NCBI GenBank assembly: GCA_032716605.1
Contig: CM064580.1
Coordinates: 33,864,728 to 33,928,727, forward strand
DNA: 64,000 bases
Direction: 5' to 3'
Origin: Paralithodes platypus
Lineage: Eukaryota > Arthropoda > Malacostraca > Decapoda > Lithodidae
Shown: positions 47,001 through 58,505 of the stretch, one piece after another
Numbering within the stretch: the first letter of the stretch is position 1
Layout: each line of letters begins with the position of its first letter
Notes under the pieces: generated by a model
Database searches by the model: none
Told to the model about the DNA's origin: nothing
Seen by the model: the letters and a program-made list of their open reading frames with translations, nothing else
Made by a program: the position numbers and the translations under genes

Positions 47001-47640
47001 ATACAGACATACTCCTCCCCCATGCCTATTGCGATCATTCCTAACCATGTTGAAACCTTGAATGTTTATTTCACCATCGTTTATACTTGAATCCAGCCAG
47101 GTTTCTGTGATTGCAATTATTGAAGCTTTGGCCTTATTAGCTAACAAGTTTATTTCTGACAATTTATGGTACATTGATCTGGCGTTAATGTGGATAAGAT
47201 GGAGCCCTTTGTTGGTGAACACTCTGTATTCATCTTTGATTTTGAATGTGTCCTGGCTGGATTCTGAGTTGTTAATACTTGGATCATTTACATTAATATT
47301 CGGTAATGAATGCAAGGCACACTCATTGCAAAGGAATTCCCGTTCTTCACTGTTGGTCTTCTTAGAGATGCAATTCATGTGAGCTACCTGTTTACACTTT
47401 ACACAGTTTTGGATCTTCTGACGTCGTGTTATGAGTGATTCACAAATAAAACAAATAGATTCGCGATGTTGTACAGCTGAGTTCCTACATTTAACACATT
47501 CAACTTTGTTTCTACTGTTAACGTAAGTACATCTGTTATGAACAATTTCATTACAACTGTTGCATTGTAAAAGTGAACTCCTATTGTTGAAACCAATATT
47601 ACAGACTGTACATAGTTTTTTCTTACTGTTTATCATACGA
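44010..47640 (-). mobile_element. PHD-type LINE, copy 2, inside piggyBac
   Basis: Nearly full-length LINE with an (ATT)n-type 3' tail at about 44010-44028. The coding region is in one frame from 47636 to 44322 with only two in-frame stops. It lies between two stretches of the same piggyBac sequence (gtgtcactttcact), showing it inserted after the transposon. Confidence 0.85.
44322..47636 (-). pseudogene. PHD-type LINE ORF: zinc fingers, endonuclease, RT
   Basis: One frame of 1105 codons broken only by TAA at 45600-45602 (Tyr codon in copy 1) and TAG near 44736. The N-terminus has two cysteine-rich PHD-like fingers (CTVC...CNSC...HNRC...CVKC, then CFIC...CVKC...HMNC...CNEC, residues about 9-107). 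The endonuclease begins about residue 140 (LHLIHINARSMYHKL, TETWLDSS, RNRHGGGVCLYV, ESIILGDFNLCYKQR, SDQFVTYC). The RT has NYRPVSILC, LLDLQKAFDTVDHDILCNKL, NCGVPQGSILGPLLFLCYVN and an intact YADD. Members of the CR1/L2 assemblage have a similar endonuclease-RT; PHD fingers there are usually on a separate ORF1. Otherwise close to functional. Confidence 0.85.
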
Positions 47641-47785
47641 CTGGAGGTGTGGTTTGGTCCGCGTCGATCAGCTGTTTGTGCGGGAGAGAGTAGGGGATAC
47701 TCGCGGTCGGGCTTTATTCATTATTTTATATTATTCTTAGCCTACATTTTAGAGTGTCACTTTCACTGTTATTGTCACGGGCACT

Positions 47786-49060
47786 TCAAAATTGTAGTAG
47801 AGTGTGAAAGTCATTGAAGCACCGTCCAGCACACAGTCCCACTTCACACTCGAGGCATTCCCAAGTGGTTTTTGTGACTTTGCGGGGTCTGCGAGTTGTG
47901 TGGCTGCTGACATGGCACCTCTTCTGGCTTCTAATTCTACCACCTGGAGTCTGGAAAGGAAGGGGGCTGAGCTGGTGCCTCCTGAAGAAGTCGGCACACC
48001 CCGTTCTGTCCAGCTGGCCTGGTCCTTGTAGTGGTCTCCCAGGTTCCGCATGCTTAGCCAGGAGCTCAAGTGTCACCTGCTTGTGGAACTTCCGCAGGGA
48101 CTTGTACTTCTTGGCTCCCGGAGTCCTCAGACGGTAGATGTTGTAGGCATTGAGGGCCGACATATCTACTGTATGCAGAATAAACTTCTTGTACCACCTG
48201 CAAGATGTTCGCAGGCAGTCGATGAAGCCCATCTGCATGTCGGACTTGTCGATGAGGTGCATGTTGATGTTGTAGTCCAGGACAGCAGCAGGTTTCTGGA
48301 CGGGGTTCTTCGTTCTTCGGTCCACCTTCCTTGTGGTGACCATCTCGGCTTTGTGGCATGTGGTGAGGAGGTTGACCTTCCACTGGTCATGCCAGTAGAT
48401 GGAGAGGATGGGGCCACTCTTCTTGTGGAAGATGTCCGTCTTCTTGGTCTTGATTGGGTAGCTTGGCATGCCCCTCCTCTTGGCCTTGACTGTGCCGACA
48501 GTTCCGGTCTTGCGGTCATGGAGGTACTTGATGAGGATTGGCGACGTGTAATAATTATCGGTGTAGAGAATGTGGTTCTTGTGGAAGAGTCTCTCCATCA
48601 TTCTCTTTACGACAGCGCCGCCAAATCCAATGTCGGTGTTAGTCTCGATTTCCCCACCACTGCCGCTGTAGACCACAAAGTCCAGCACATACCCCGTCTT
48701 ACAGTCGCAGAGGACGAAGAGCTTGATGCCGAAGCGGTGTCTCTTGGACGGGATATACTGTCGGAAGTGCAGCCTACCACGGAACAGGACCAGAGACTCA
48801 TCGAGGCACATCTTCTGGAAAGGAATCAGGTAGGTGGGAAACCGATGACGTATCATGTCGTACAGCTTCCTGATCTTCCATAGTGCGTTGGGAAGGTGGA
48901 CTGCCATGATGTTTGACAGGTGGAGATAGGAGAGGATGTCGAAGTACCTATCCCTGGACATGTACTTGCCAAATGCTGGAGTCGTTATGAGGTCGCCAGT
49001 GATCCAGTAGTCGGCCAGAACGTGCTTCCTGATAATGTGTCATCAGCATTGTGAGTGCCA
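47786..49060 (-). pseudogene. piggyBac transposase, catalytic and C-terminal part
   Basis: A 391-residue frame from MSRDRYFDILSYLHLSN. It has the piggyBac catalytic aspartates: CLDESLVLFRGR (residue 54), ILYTDNYYTS (135) and INMHLIDKSDMQ (238). It ends in a cysteine-rich finger (WECLECEVGLCAGRCFNDFH), which in piggyBac binds the terminal repeats. The product joins and cuts DNA at TTAA. Near 49030 a one-base shift separates this frame from the upstream one: text in front of the Met (DYWITGDLITTPAFGKY) is in this frame, whereas the ORF upstream runs past in another. Confidence 0.85.
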
Positions 49061-50561
49061 AGAACACATATAGTTCTGCCACAGTGACAGCTCTCCATGC
49101 CACCATCTTGGCACTGGTCTTCCTGCCAAGAAAGTTGGAACAGATAGCATGGTGATTGTTTGTGTCCTTGACGAGGTATTCCATGACTTCATTATCATAA
49201 AAGCCACAGAAAAGTTTACTGGGGGTAGCATCTGGGCCACAGGGAAATGCTGGTGACTCCCTTGGAACCAACCTGTTGCTCGTCAAAGGCAGGACAATCT
49301 GGCTCAAAATCCGCCCCATTTGTCCACACAAACAAGTCGGATGAGCGCGCAAGTGCAGGTGCAGCAGGCACACGCCCAGGTGCACGCCCTTGCCCTTGGG
49401 CACACGGATGCCCAGGCGGACGCCCTGCATGCCCACGGCCACGCCCAGGGGCATCGGTGTCGGCAGGCTGAGCCGCATGCCCACGACCTCGCCCTCGAAC
49501 TCGTCGTGTAGGGACTTCCTCCTCAGGCGATGTCAGGTCATCTGGGGCAATGTTGAGGTCGTCAGCATCTTCGGGAGACATTTCCGGTGAAGAAGGGACC
49601 TGGCGTATGCGGCGTGGGGGGCGGGAGGTTGAAGAATGGGAGCCTCAGCCTCGGGAGTTGGGCTCCTTTTGCGGCGAGCCGAGGGCTTCTCCGCAGCAAA
49701 TAATGCTCTTCGGTGTGATGAGGGTTGTGGCACACTGTGGGAGGACAATGCCGCTCCACTAGTACCACTTGAAGAGGCCCTTTGCTCATCCTGAGGGAGA
49801 GATGAAGCCGAGGGCTGTCGGTGACCCAGGCGGCGTCCCAGGTCAAGGCGTCGGGACAAAGGAATGCGGGTGGTTGGTAGACCAGGGTTGGCGTCACTAT
49901 CACTATCTTCGCCTTCCCTAACCTTTTCTGCTGCCCTGCATGCTTTCTTGGCTGCACTTTTCACTAATGATTGTTTGTAAAAGTATTTACCCACTTTCAA
50001 GGGTGTACGGGCAGGCAAAGGGGAAGGTCCTGGGCTAGGGCCAGGGCTAGGGCCAGGGCTAGGCCTAGGCTGACCTAGCGAAGACGGCGACGGGGTAGGC
50101 CTAGGCTCTAGCACACTTGGAAGTTCTACTGCACCTTCCTGCAACACTTCCACATCAGGATCATCACTACTATCACCTCCCTCAAACAAATCGACATTGT
50201 CATCTTCCCCAAACCCCACAAAATCATCGTCTTCGCTTGCACTTATGAATTGTTCTTTATCCACTAAGCTTTCGCCACTGCTCTTTTCAATGGCAAAAAG
50301 TTCTCTCTGTATGGCACTATTACTCAACAATAACTTTGCTTTCTTGCGTTTAGCCTTTTTCTTGCTAGCAACAGGCGCCGAAGTTGCGAAAGGGGTAGCA
50401 GTGGGGGGCGCGGGAGACTGCACAGAATCGAACGCATCGGACGATTTTTTTTTGCTAAATCTCGGTATGGCGGTCATGCGGGAACTGATAACGGTAGTAG
50501 TTGAGGCTTGGTGGCGCTGTGATCGCCCCTGCAAAGTAAATTTTCGCTGCGCCAATTTCAA
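49060..50561 (-). pseudogene. piggyBac transposase, N-terminal part, frameshifted
   Basis: Three frames in succession. 50561-49590 has a start, basic and serine-rich text, an acidic run, proline repeats (PSPGPSPGPSPGPSP) and a conserved-looking AAKKACRAAEKVREGEDSDS. 49581-49250 has an arginine/glycine/histidine-rich stretch and FVWTNGADFEPDCPAFDEQQ. 49250-49050 has FCGFYDNEVMEYLVKDTNNH and TVAELYVFLALTMLM. Shifts fall near 49590 and 49250. The latter two pieces are the start of the DDE domain (piggyBac 'dimerisation and insertion' region). Inactive unless the breaks are sequence errors. Confidence 0.75.
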
Positions 50562-50706
50562 AGCACGGTTTCAAGCACAGAGCTTTTATAAGGACACCCG
50601 GTGTCCGGCCCATCTGCCGCAGCGTCCTTATATAATGCTGCCCGGGCTGGAAGGGTTAACAGAGTTTCTCTCACGAGGCTCACCGGATGTTCAACATGTA
50701 TTAATA

Positions 50707-50776
50707 ATAATTATTGTTAACTTATTGTATACTCTACGGCTAAATAAACATATTTGATTGATTGATTGATTGATTG
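50707..50776 (+). repeat. LINE-type 3' end with (TTGA)n
   Basis: aataaacatatttgattgattg... : a polyadenylation signal followed by five to six TTGA/ATTG repeats, as at the 3' ends of some non-LTR elements. The element itself, if any, is extremely short here. Confidence 0.45.
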
Positions 50777-51000
50777 AGGCTACCTGGATCATTAGCCACG
50801 GACCTGCCTACCCTCTCTTGACCCTCCATATATGTAACAATTCCAGATCAACTGCCATTGTAATCTGTCTTTACAATGAGTTACAAGGAGCGGTTATAGG
50901 CTTATAACCTAGCCTTAACAAGATATATTTTGCTTACAGCATACACATTGTATCTATATATTAATGTACTAAGTCTTGTATTTTGTATTTACTGAGTGTC

Positions 51001-51680
51001 GTGTTGATTTTTTGTTTCTATGTGAGTGAGGGAGACAAAAGGCAGATCTGCCTGTATCGAGTGCCTCACCCAGAGTTGAAAGAGTGACAGGGCCAAAATC
51101 GAGGGACGTTCAAGCCAAAATGTCTGGACACACGGAGTTTGAAGCAACTTAAGTCATAGGAAGAAGGAAAGGCTGATTCTGGGAGAGAGTTCCAGAGCTC
51201 AGCAGTTGAATAGAAGAAAGACTGAGAATAGCGTTTCACTTTTGGGTTGGAGAGTTGCACAGAGTAGGGGTGGGATTGTGTTGCAAGACGGGTACTACGT
51301 ACCCTACGTAGAGGAAGTGATATACACTGGGAAAGCTCTGAGGAACACTGATTATTGTAGTAGCGATAGAATAGCGAGAGAGATTGCAGAGAGTTGGTAA
51401 GTGGACAGGAGTTAATGATACGGAAGGCTTTCCTTTCTACTTTGTCTAGGAGTGCGGTGTGTGAGGATCCTCCCCACACATGTGAACAATACTCAATACA
51501 AGGACGCACTGTGCCCCTGTACAGAGCAAGAAGCTGTGCAGGGGTAAAGAACCCCTTGAGGCGGTTAAGCACACCCAGCTTCTGGGAGGCTGCCTTAGCA
51601 AGACTGGTAATATGGTCCTTCCAAGTGAGAGCAGAAGAAAAAGAGACACCGAGAATATTGAGAGAAGATGAAGAATTGTC
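51001..51680 (-). pseudogene. LINE B 3' fragment, antisense
   Basis: Minus strand: LNRLKGFFTPAQLLALYRGT, VRPCIEYCSHVWGGSSHTAL, LFYRYYNNQCSSELSQCI, TAELWNSLPESAFPSSYDLS, then the 3' UTR. It is 168 residues in one frame plus an upstream shifted piece (51446-51660). The best copy of this end, it supplies the uninterrupted reference for the CR1 insertion point in 2941-7776. Confidence 0.8.
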
Positions 51681-52059
51681 ACCATCATTGTGTATGTACT
51701 CTTATGTTGTAATTGTACCCTTGTGTGTTTCCATTGTGCAATATATTTTATTCTGTGTTCACTATTCCGTTCGTATTTATCTCCTAGATAAAGACCCAAT
51801 ATACGTCTAAATAATATAGGCACAATATAAAGCTTACATTTGCTCAATGACGACATCTAAGATCAACAGGTAGAAATAGTATTGATTTTAAGTGACATTA
51901 ATGGGCTCTGGCAAAATTGTTAAAGTGTCTACTTAGGCTCATATCTAAACATCAATGAACAAAATTGCCCATTAGGAATTCCCCTCTCTGTTTCCATTTC
52001 CAAGAGTGCCACCTCTGAGTGACCCCACGTGAATACATGTCTATCACACAAAACATTGG

Positions 52060-52345
52060 GGGAGGCATTGCAGAGTGGATAGCGTCGACGACTGCAAACC
52101 AAATTTTTTTGGATTCAAGTCTTCACAAAAAATCAAGGTTTTTCTCTTAGATGATCCCACTGCTCCTGCTGTTCTACAATATCCTGGCTATACTAACACA
52201 CCATGAAATATCCCCTACATCATCTCAACTCGCAGCATAGATGTCCGGCCATATCATTCCTCTGACACAATCTGTGACGTGTCTAAATATGGTCCTACCA
52301 TCTAGCTGCTTCTAGCAACTAAGATTTCGAAGTATCATAGAATAA
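52060..52345 (+). mobile_element. tRNA-derived SINE
   Basis: Head ggaggcattgcagagtggat (box A-like) and ggattcaagtcttc (box B-like), with body blocks shared with the antisense copy at 41995-42345. The region 51870-52060 before it is unassigned intron. Confidence 0.6.
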
Positions 52346-52559
52346 TCTCGGTGCCTCGTAAGAGCTATAATCTGCTAAAAAGCCTACAGTTCCGAGCTTG
52401 GAGACAAAGGAAAAAACAAAGGTTATTTCTGAACGCATTACAATTATTTACTGTTTGTTCTTGGAAATATTTGAGCAGAACCTTGTGTTCCTCGTATGGT
52501 AATATTTCAAATATAGCCTCTTGCCTAGTAGTCTCTTGGAGGATCCTTTGAACACAAAT

Positions 52560-53150
52560 CAGAAAATGTTATTCTTTGGTTCGCCCTCATCTGGAATACT
52601 GTGTACAACTTTGATGTCCATATTATCAAAAGGGCTTAGATAAAATAGAGAATACAGCGGAGAGTAACAAAAATGATTCCTAGACTAAGATACAAGTCAT
52701 ACGAAGAACGTCTATTTTTAGTTTAACAAAACAAAAGCTAAGAGGAGACCTCATTCAAGTGTTTATAATTATTAAAGATATTGACAATATGGATGTCAAC
52801 AAATACTTCACAATTGATCACTCAAATTAAACTAGAGTAAATGGTTGTAAGATTGGAAAGCCTTTTCATTCACATGAGGCATTTATTTTTTAATCGAGTG
52901 GTAAACTTATGGAGAGGACTACCTTGTAGTATCATTGAGTGAAGTACTGTTCAAACTTTCAAAAACCTTCTAGACAAATGTCTCGCTCTTAACCCCAGAT
53001 CAACTGCATTTTCAAACGAATAGCACCACTTTATACTGTACTATCCTTTCCTGTTTCCACATAGGATCGGTAGTTTAGTTACAAGCTGCCTCATACGGGT
53101 TGATAGATCTGTTGTTGCTTGTTTTCCGTTGTATCCCTTTGTAAACAATA
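52560..53150 (+). pseudogene. CR1-like LINE 3' fragment, decayed
   Basis: Same end region as 34887-35800, much older: FVRPHLEYCVQL-type text at 52577, KMIPRLRYKSYEERL at 52670, LRGDLIQVFIIIKDIDNMDV at 52740, then the 3' UTR ending in a TTTCCGTTGTATCCC relative of the TTTGTACTCC tail near 53125. Several stops and shifts. Confidence 0.75.
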
Positions 53151-53192
53151 TTATGATAATGCCATCTATGGCTTTGACTGTATTACTATTAA

Positions 53193-53814
53193 CCCAAAAA
53201 CCGTGACCGTCCTCAATAGAGGTTTTTCTGGTGCACTGCGACCATCCCCAATAGATCCAGAGCATAAACATAACCTTAGAAAACACCCCAGTGGCACTCA
53301 AAACAAAGCAATTTGTGATTAGGTGAGATAATTCCCCTCCATTACTTGTTACCACTCCTACATATGTGCCCCCCCCCCTTTCCCTCCTTTTCCCCCTTCC
53401 TCAATTATCATCTATTTTTCCTCTTATTCCCCCTTTTACCGGGTAAGTTTTGGCGCAAATTTCACCCTCCCGGTCTTTTTAACACGGGTGAGTCAGATAA
53501 AGTTCCTTGCAACACAGAGACTTCTACTCAGACCCGTCAGTGCCGCTCTACAGAGAGGGTGGTTAAACGTCCCCTCAACTCTCGCCTCATAATACGACCT
53601 TGCGGCAATAATGCGTCTTTTACACCCTCCAAATGCTATTCCCACTTCTTTTATTGCTCTTAAATGTTCATATGCTCATATTAAAAGCAAAATAGGCACA
53701 TATGGATAAGTAATAATTATATATACGTTACATATGACGATTTTCGTCAGAATAGAACCAAATACCTTCGCTTGGCGGGAGGGTTTGGACTACCATAGGT
53801 TTGCAGTTTAGGAG
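53193..53814. mobile_element. 622-bp TTAA MITE
   Basis: TTAA at 53189-53192 and 53815-53818. Subterminal direct repeats are gaccgtcctcaatagagg / gaccatccccaatagatc. It is the mirror copy of 39913-40525. It ends 178 bp before exon 8. Confidence 0.8.
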
Positions 53815-53992
53815 TTAACTGAGAGTCAGTAATTGCTTTATGAACCGCATGTGTGCCTATATAGTATATGTATATACTTCAATAAATATGTATAATAATA
53901 ATGATCTGAAATAGTTTTGCAGGAGCAATCTATAAAATAAGTGACTATTTTGTGAATTTTGTGATTTTTATTTGTACCTTCGGAAATTGCAG

Positions 53993-54138
53993 GAGCTTTT
54001 TACAGGCGTCGAAGGGCGTGGCAGGACGTGGTGGGTAGCCTACCACAGGAGGTAGGGCTGGTGTCTCGGGAGGCAGCACTCAGCATTGTGTCCTCACACC
54101 TCACCACCTCTCTATCTCACCTCCACAACATCACATTG
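53993..54138 (+). CDS. Dynein-like gene, exon 8 (residues 414-462)
   Basis: The acceptor is ggaaattgcag and the donor is ACATTG|gtatgt; 146 nt. Entering with two bases, it completes a Gly codon with the last G of exon 7 and reads AFYRRRAWQDVVGSLPQEVG, then HLTTSLSHLHNITL. No family motif is recognised; it looks like a short helical tail. Its last 50 bases (cacctcaccacctc, then tctcacctccacaac) share the sequence of the minisatellite that continues into the intron. The exon may be the repeat's source or may have been shaped by it. Confidence 0.65.
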
Positions 54139-54350
54139 GTATGTCCATTTAATCACTTAGCTTTATGTCTCTCCCTCACACCTCACTACTTACCTCTGCA
54201 ACATTACCTTGGAATGCTAACTTCATGCCTTACAACGCCTTCCTCACACCTTATCACTTTTCCCTGTTATCCTCACACCTCTATCCTCCATCCTCACCCT
54301 CTCTCCCACACTTTCACACGCCTCACCACGTCTCTCCCTTATGATGTACA
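54139..54350 (+). repeat. CTCACACC-type minisatellite next to exon 8
   Basis: Irregular repeats of ctcacacctcacyacct from within the last 50 bp of exon 8 into the intron. The same repeat type returns at 58230-59250. Confidence 0.7.
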
Positions 54351-54389
54351 GTATAATTGACTCTCAGGCCCTTAGCCTGGATGATCACT

Positions 54390-56450
54390 TTCGGAGGTGT
54401 ACTGGCATGTTCTGATACAAAAAAAACATTGTTTTAAGAAATTCTTGGCAGTTCGGGACAATGATCAGGCTCCCTTGTTTCAACACCTTCCCTCTGAGCT
54501 TAATCTTGCACTCAGGGTGTTTTCAAAGCTGGTCCGACCGGTTATTCTGCCTCTCCTCGAGGAGGGCATTACCGTACTGTGATATCTCGACAATTGGCTA
54601 ATCCTTGCAGATTGACCACGTCAGTCAATTTAACAGATGGAGCAAGTCATTCTGCACATCACTAACCTAAGATTCAGGTTAAATCTTCGAAAATCCAACC
54701 TCATTCCATCTCAATTCACCCAGTGAGTGGATCTGCTGTGGGATACCCGATCACTCACGATTCGACAGAGCCCGGATAATGCCTCTCGATTCTGACAACT
54801 TTTTCTATTAACCCTTAATTAGCGGCTCACCACATAAGTCGAGTTAAATAAAGCTGGACTATGTGGCGGCGCTCGACATAACTCGAGTGGCAATTTCAGC
54901 ACGTAATGTTGCTGAGAGAGAGAGACAAGTGGTGGCAGGAGACTAGCGAGCGTATGACTGCTCCAGACCACCGCGGCGAACCTACTGACACGAATCTCAG
55001 CTCCCTCCTCCCTCTCTCACTCGCTACATACTGAATTATATGGGGAAAGTACCGAATTACATGCTTTTTGCACTCGCGTTGCACGGTTATTGCAAGAAAA
55101 CTAGCCATCATAAAAGGATCGTTATGGTGTCATTCGAAAGCTCTGTTTATGCCCTTTCAGGGATAGGTACTTGTTTTACGTTCTGGGTCTTATTTAGGCA
55201 TGAAAATGATCACGTAAACAGCCCTATTTTGGCTAAAAACACCCCGCTGTGCGGTACATATAAATAAACCGCATAGGCCGCTCGTAAGGTGTTAATGCAC
55301 AACAGAAATGTTACGCAGTACCAATGGGAGTCATTGAAAAGGCACGCTTAACTGGGTTCAATAAACCATTCCATTAGGCCACGTACGATTAAGAAGACTC
55401 ATATTGGAAGGCAGCAAACCTTTCCCTCTCATGTCGGCAAGGAAGCTTTGGCCAATTCCTCCATTCATTGGCATTCTTTTAGCATTTTGGGAGTGACGTC
55501 ATGTTCCCAACTCAGTTAAATCGTTGACAGTCGGTATAAATAGAAACAGATGCATCGGCGACTCTATGGGTTGAGGATTTCAGTCTTCCGAGGCCCACCA
55601 AGGTCTGGGTCTGTAGCCAAGTCCAACAGGCTTTACATAAATGGGAAAGTACTCACAGTTCCACTGTAATTTCTTCAGTCTCACGGCACTTCTCCGAAAG
55701 ACAAATCTCTGCCATTCCAAATATACAATCTGAATGCATTCAGAAACAAGGCTTGGCGAGGTCCCAGATGTTACAATCTCCTCCAACCACGTCTCTGCCC
55801 AGTGTGGCCAACCTATGGGCAAAAGCTTTGTCGAGGGGACGGAGCACACTTGTTGAGTGGGCCTTCAAGCACACCGTTATTCAAGAAAAGATTGCCTTGA
55901 AATAACAACCCTATTAGTAGATATGTTTGCATCTGCAGTGAGATGAGCAAGTTAACCCACTACATGACTCGTTGGGTGCAAACTCCGGCGAGAGATCTGA
56001 ATGCATTGTGCAAGGACTGGAACAGATGGAGGTATTATCTGCTTCTGCTTCCAAACGTATCACTGATGTGTCAAGTAGTCAACAAACTATGGTCATATTG
56101 GGGGATGGTCTTTCTAATAGCGCCAGTCTGGCTGGATCAGGTGTGCTATCCATCCCTGTAGGCGTGGTGCAGCAACCAAGTGTTACGCCCGGTTTTAAGT
56201 TTCCACTTTGAAATTATTGGGAACCTAAAGACTTGACTTTAACGGAGGAAGTGTCACTGCAAAATTAATAAATTGCTATGCCGAGTCTACTAAAAGGCAA
56301 TATCAGTCCCATTGGAAATAATTCAACAATTGGATCACAGAAGCCAATCAGTATGCTCCCTCAGTCGCAACTTTCAGTAGTCAAACTAAAAAATCACTTG
56401 TCTGCTATTCAAATCCCATTCTATGATCTAACAGGTTTGTAGATGCCCGC
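54390..56450 (+). pseudogene. DIRS-type retrotransposon remnant
   Basis: Text around 54500-54600 reads LRVFSKLVRPVILPLLEEGI and then YLDNWLILAD, the DIRS-type RT motif (YLDDWL with D to N), followed by LRFRLNLRKSNLIPSQFTQW and DLLWDTRS. Around 56280-56390 it reads YAESTKRQYQSHWK and FNNWITEANQYAPSVATF, typical for the start of a DIRS tyrosine recombinase core. The order RT then recombinase fits DIRS. Many stops; a TTAA MITE (54812-55291) sits between RT and what follows. Extent is uncertain. Confidence 0.6.
54812..55291. mobile_element. 480-bp TTAA MITE in DIRS remnant
   Basis: TTAA at 54808-54811 and 55292-55295. Inverted ends are CCCTTAATTAGCGGC and CACCTTACGAGCGGC. No match to the 620-bp family. 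No ORF of note. Confidence 0.75.
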
Positions 56451-56758
56451 AGCCGAGGAGAAGGGTTATATGCGAGCTTGTTTCCATCTTTGGTCTCTTA
56501 ATATGGTCCTGTTACTTCCCATATCTCCATTATATACACTGTGACCATCAACACTAAAATAATTTCTTGAAAAAAAGCTATATTTATAATGGCACTACCG
56601 ACGGGTGGTCAGCTATTGGAGTTGGCGGCAATGTCCAGTCTTCTTTATCATTATTTTGCTCCAGGTTTGGCATTAGTTGCGATTTGCTCCTGACCCCCAG
56701 TTCATTGTAAAAATGAGCATGCCAAACACATTGCAGAGTTTACAATGCCGGCTCTTAA

Positions 56759-56985
56759 CCCTTTCACGTACAGGACGCCATTTAACCCTATTCTGGGATA
56801 CTTTATAGCCTTTGTGACTATCAGGGGTGTTTAGAAATCTTTAGTTTATTTACTTCATCCTCTGCACTTGTCTTTGAGCTAGCTGTGGGCGGAAAACTAA
56901 TTTTGGAGAGGTAATTATAAGATTGAGAGAACTCTATTTCTGATTGCTAATCGGCAACCCTGGCATCCATACGTGCGTGAAAGGG
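56759..56985. mobile_element. 227-bp TTAA MITE
   Basis: TTAA at 56755-56758 and 56986-56989. Inverted ends are CCCTTTCACGTAC and CCCTTTCACGCAC. Non-coding. Confidence 0.8.
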
Positions 56986-57793
56986 TTAAACGTGAATTAA
57001 CCCATCATGTCATGTGCCCTGTCAAGATCTATGTGACTGCTGTTGTCAGCTAACTCGATCAATGACTTCCATTTGTGGGTTTCACCGACCTTGGGGACTA
57101 GATTGAGATTTTTTTTAGATATAGGCTATGATAGTAGAGGTCATATGAGAAGCTAAACCTAGTGTCCTTTGTCAGGCACACAATTTACTTAAGGGGGCTG
57201 CTTCCATTGGCATTTTTCACAATTATTATCTAGAAAACATTGCTAGCACTAACTTGTGTACATCGTCGCACACCTTTCTTTTTCGATACTTGTCTGTAAA
57301 TCTGGAGAAACCACATGTACTTTCTGGGGCTCTCCGACACTGAATATATTGAGTATAAGAGTCCTAATGTTTAAGTTAAGGACAAGAGGGGTGTGTGTGG
57401 TGGGGAGGGGGTGCAGAAAGAACATGGGTCTCCTACCTCAGTATATACTCAAGAAAAATGAATTTGTTCAATAGAGTTTAAGTCTTTGTGTATACTTTTG
57501 TAATTAAGAGTTACGATTCTCAAGGAGAAATGTTGTGTTTGTTTAATATGTCCACAAATATTTTTATCTTCCCATATACTATGGTAACTAAGTAGTTACT
57601 CTCTCTTTCCAATAGGCTATTATTAAGACACCGTCCTGCCTCTGTCTTTATTGTCTTGCATTAAAAGAATTATATTATCAAGTGAGTTTCTGTTTTCCCG
57701 TTTGAGCTCATGGCATATTTGACATAGTAATGTCCCGCTTCCAGTCTTGGTAATCTAGGCAGTACGTCATTGATGGAGGAGCCACTATTACAT

Positions 57794-58230
57794 TATAGGT
57801 TTGAGTCACGAAGGGAGGTATGAAAACCTACTACTAAATAGTAGTGGCTCCGGAATCATTAATGTAATGTTCCCTCCCACCATCCCCTACCCATTCCTGT
57901 GTTATCGTGATAAATCATAGAAGGAAAAAACATGGTTGAGGAGACAAGTGTTAAACAAGTGAGGAATGAGAAGTGCATTAACAATGCTTAATATTTTAGT
58001 TATTTATTATTATTTTCTTATATCTTCATAGTGATATCCATTCAAATGACGTTCCTTGGGTAATTTAACGGTGTTCCCTATGAAGTTGATTGATCATTGT
58101 TGATGTTCCCTATGAAGGGTTTGGTAGGATAGCAATGGCGCCAAATATTAATATAGGCAGTACGTCATTGATTCCGGAGCCATTACTAAATATTTGATTT
58201 TCATACCTCCTTTCGGGACTCAAACCTATA
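57794..58230. mobile_element. 437-bp element with ~75-bp inverted ends
   Basis: The left end TATAGGTTTGAGTCACGAAG... and the complement of the right end TATAGGTTTGAGTCCCGAAA... pair over about 33 bp, then GGCTCCGGAATCA pairs again further in. The left arm has its own small palindrome (actactaaatagtagt). A direct repeat ggcagtacgtcattgat lies at 57751 and 58156. Superfamily unknown. Confidence 0.65.
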
Positions 58231-58505
58231 TTGTCACCTCACCTCCACAACCTCCTGTGGTATATCAACGTGTAACCATCTCCCACTCACACCATACCAC
58301 CTTTTTCCCTCACACCTCTCCACCTGTCTCTATCACACTTCATCACCTCTCCTTCACCACTCCTATCACTTTACCTATCACTTCACCTTCAAAACCGTAC
58401 TTTTGTACGTCACTCTCGCCATCTATTATGTTCGCACCTTTCTCCCTTTACCCTCACTCTTACACCTCACAAGTTGTCTATCTCGTCTCCACAAGCTCGC
58501 TAATT

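Larger units (their letters stand above)
43228..50655 (-). mobile_element. piggyBac transposon with nested LINE
   Basis: TTAA at 43224-43227 and 50656-50659. Terminal inverted repeats are CCCTTCCGGCCCGGGC and CCCTTCCAGCCCGGGC (one mismatch). The 7428-bp span holds a transposase in three or four broken frames (47786-50561, minus) and, on its 3' side, a whole PHD-type LINE (about 44010-47640), without which the element would be near 3.7 kb. AT-rich degenerate repeats of a gtgtcactttcact motif fill 43720-44005 and resume at 47752, on both sides of the LINE. Confidence 0.9.

Noticed and set aside
48050..48883. 277-residue + strand ORF
   Set aside because: It is the antisense shadow of the piggyBac transposase, whose catalytic motifs read on the minus strand.
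52060..52130. Functional tRNA gene
   Set aside because: Box A and box B-like words are present, but no cloverleaf closes and the unit continues as a SINE body.
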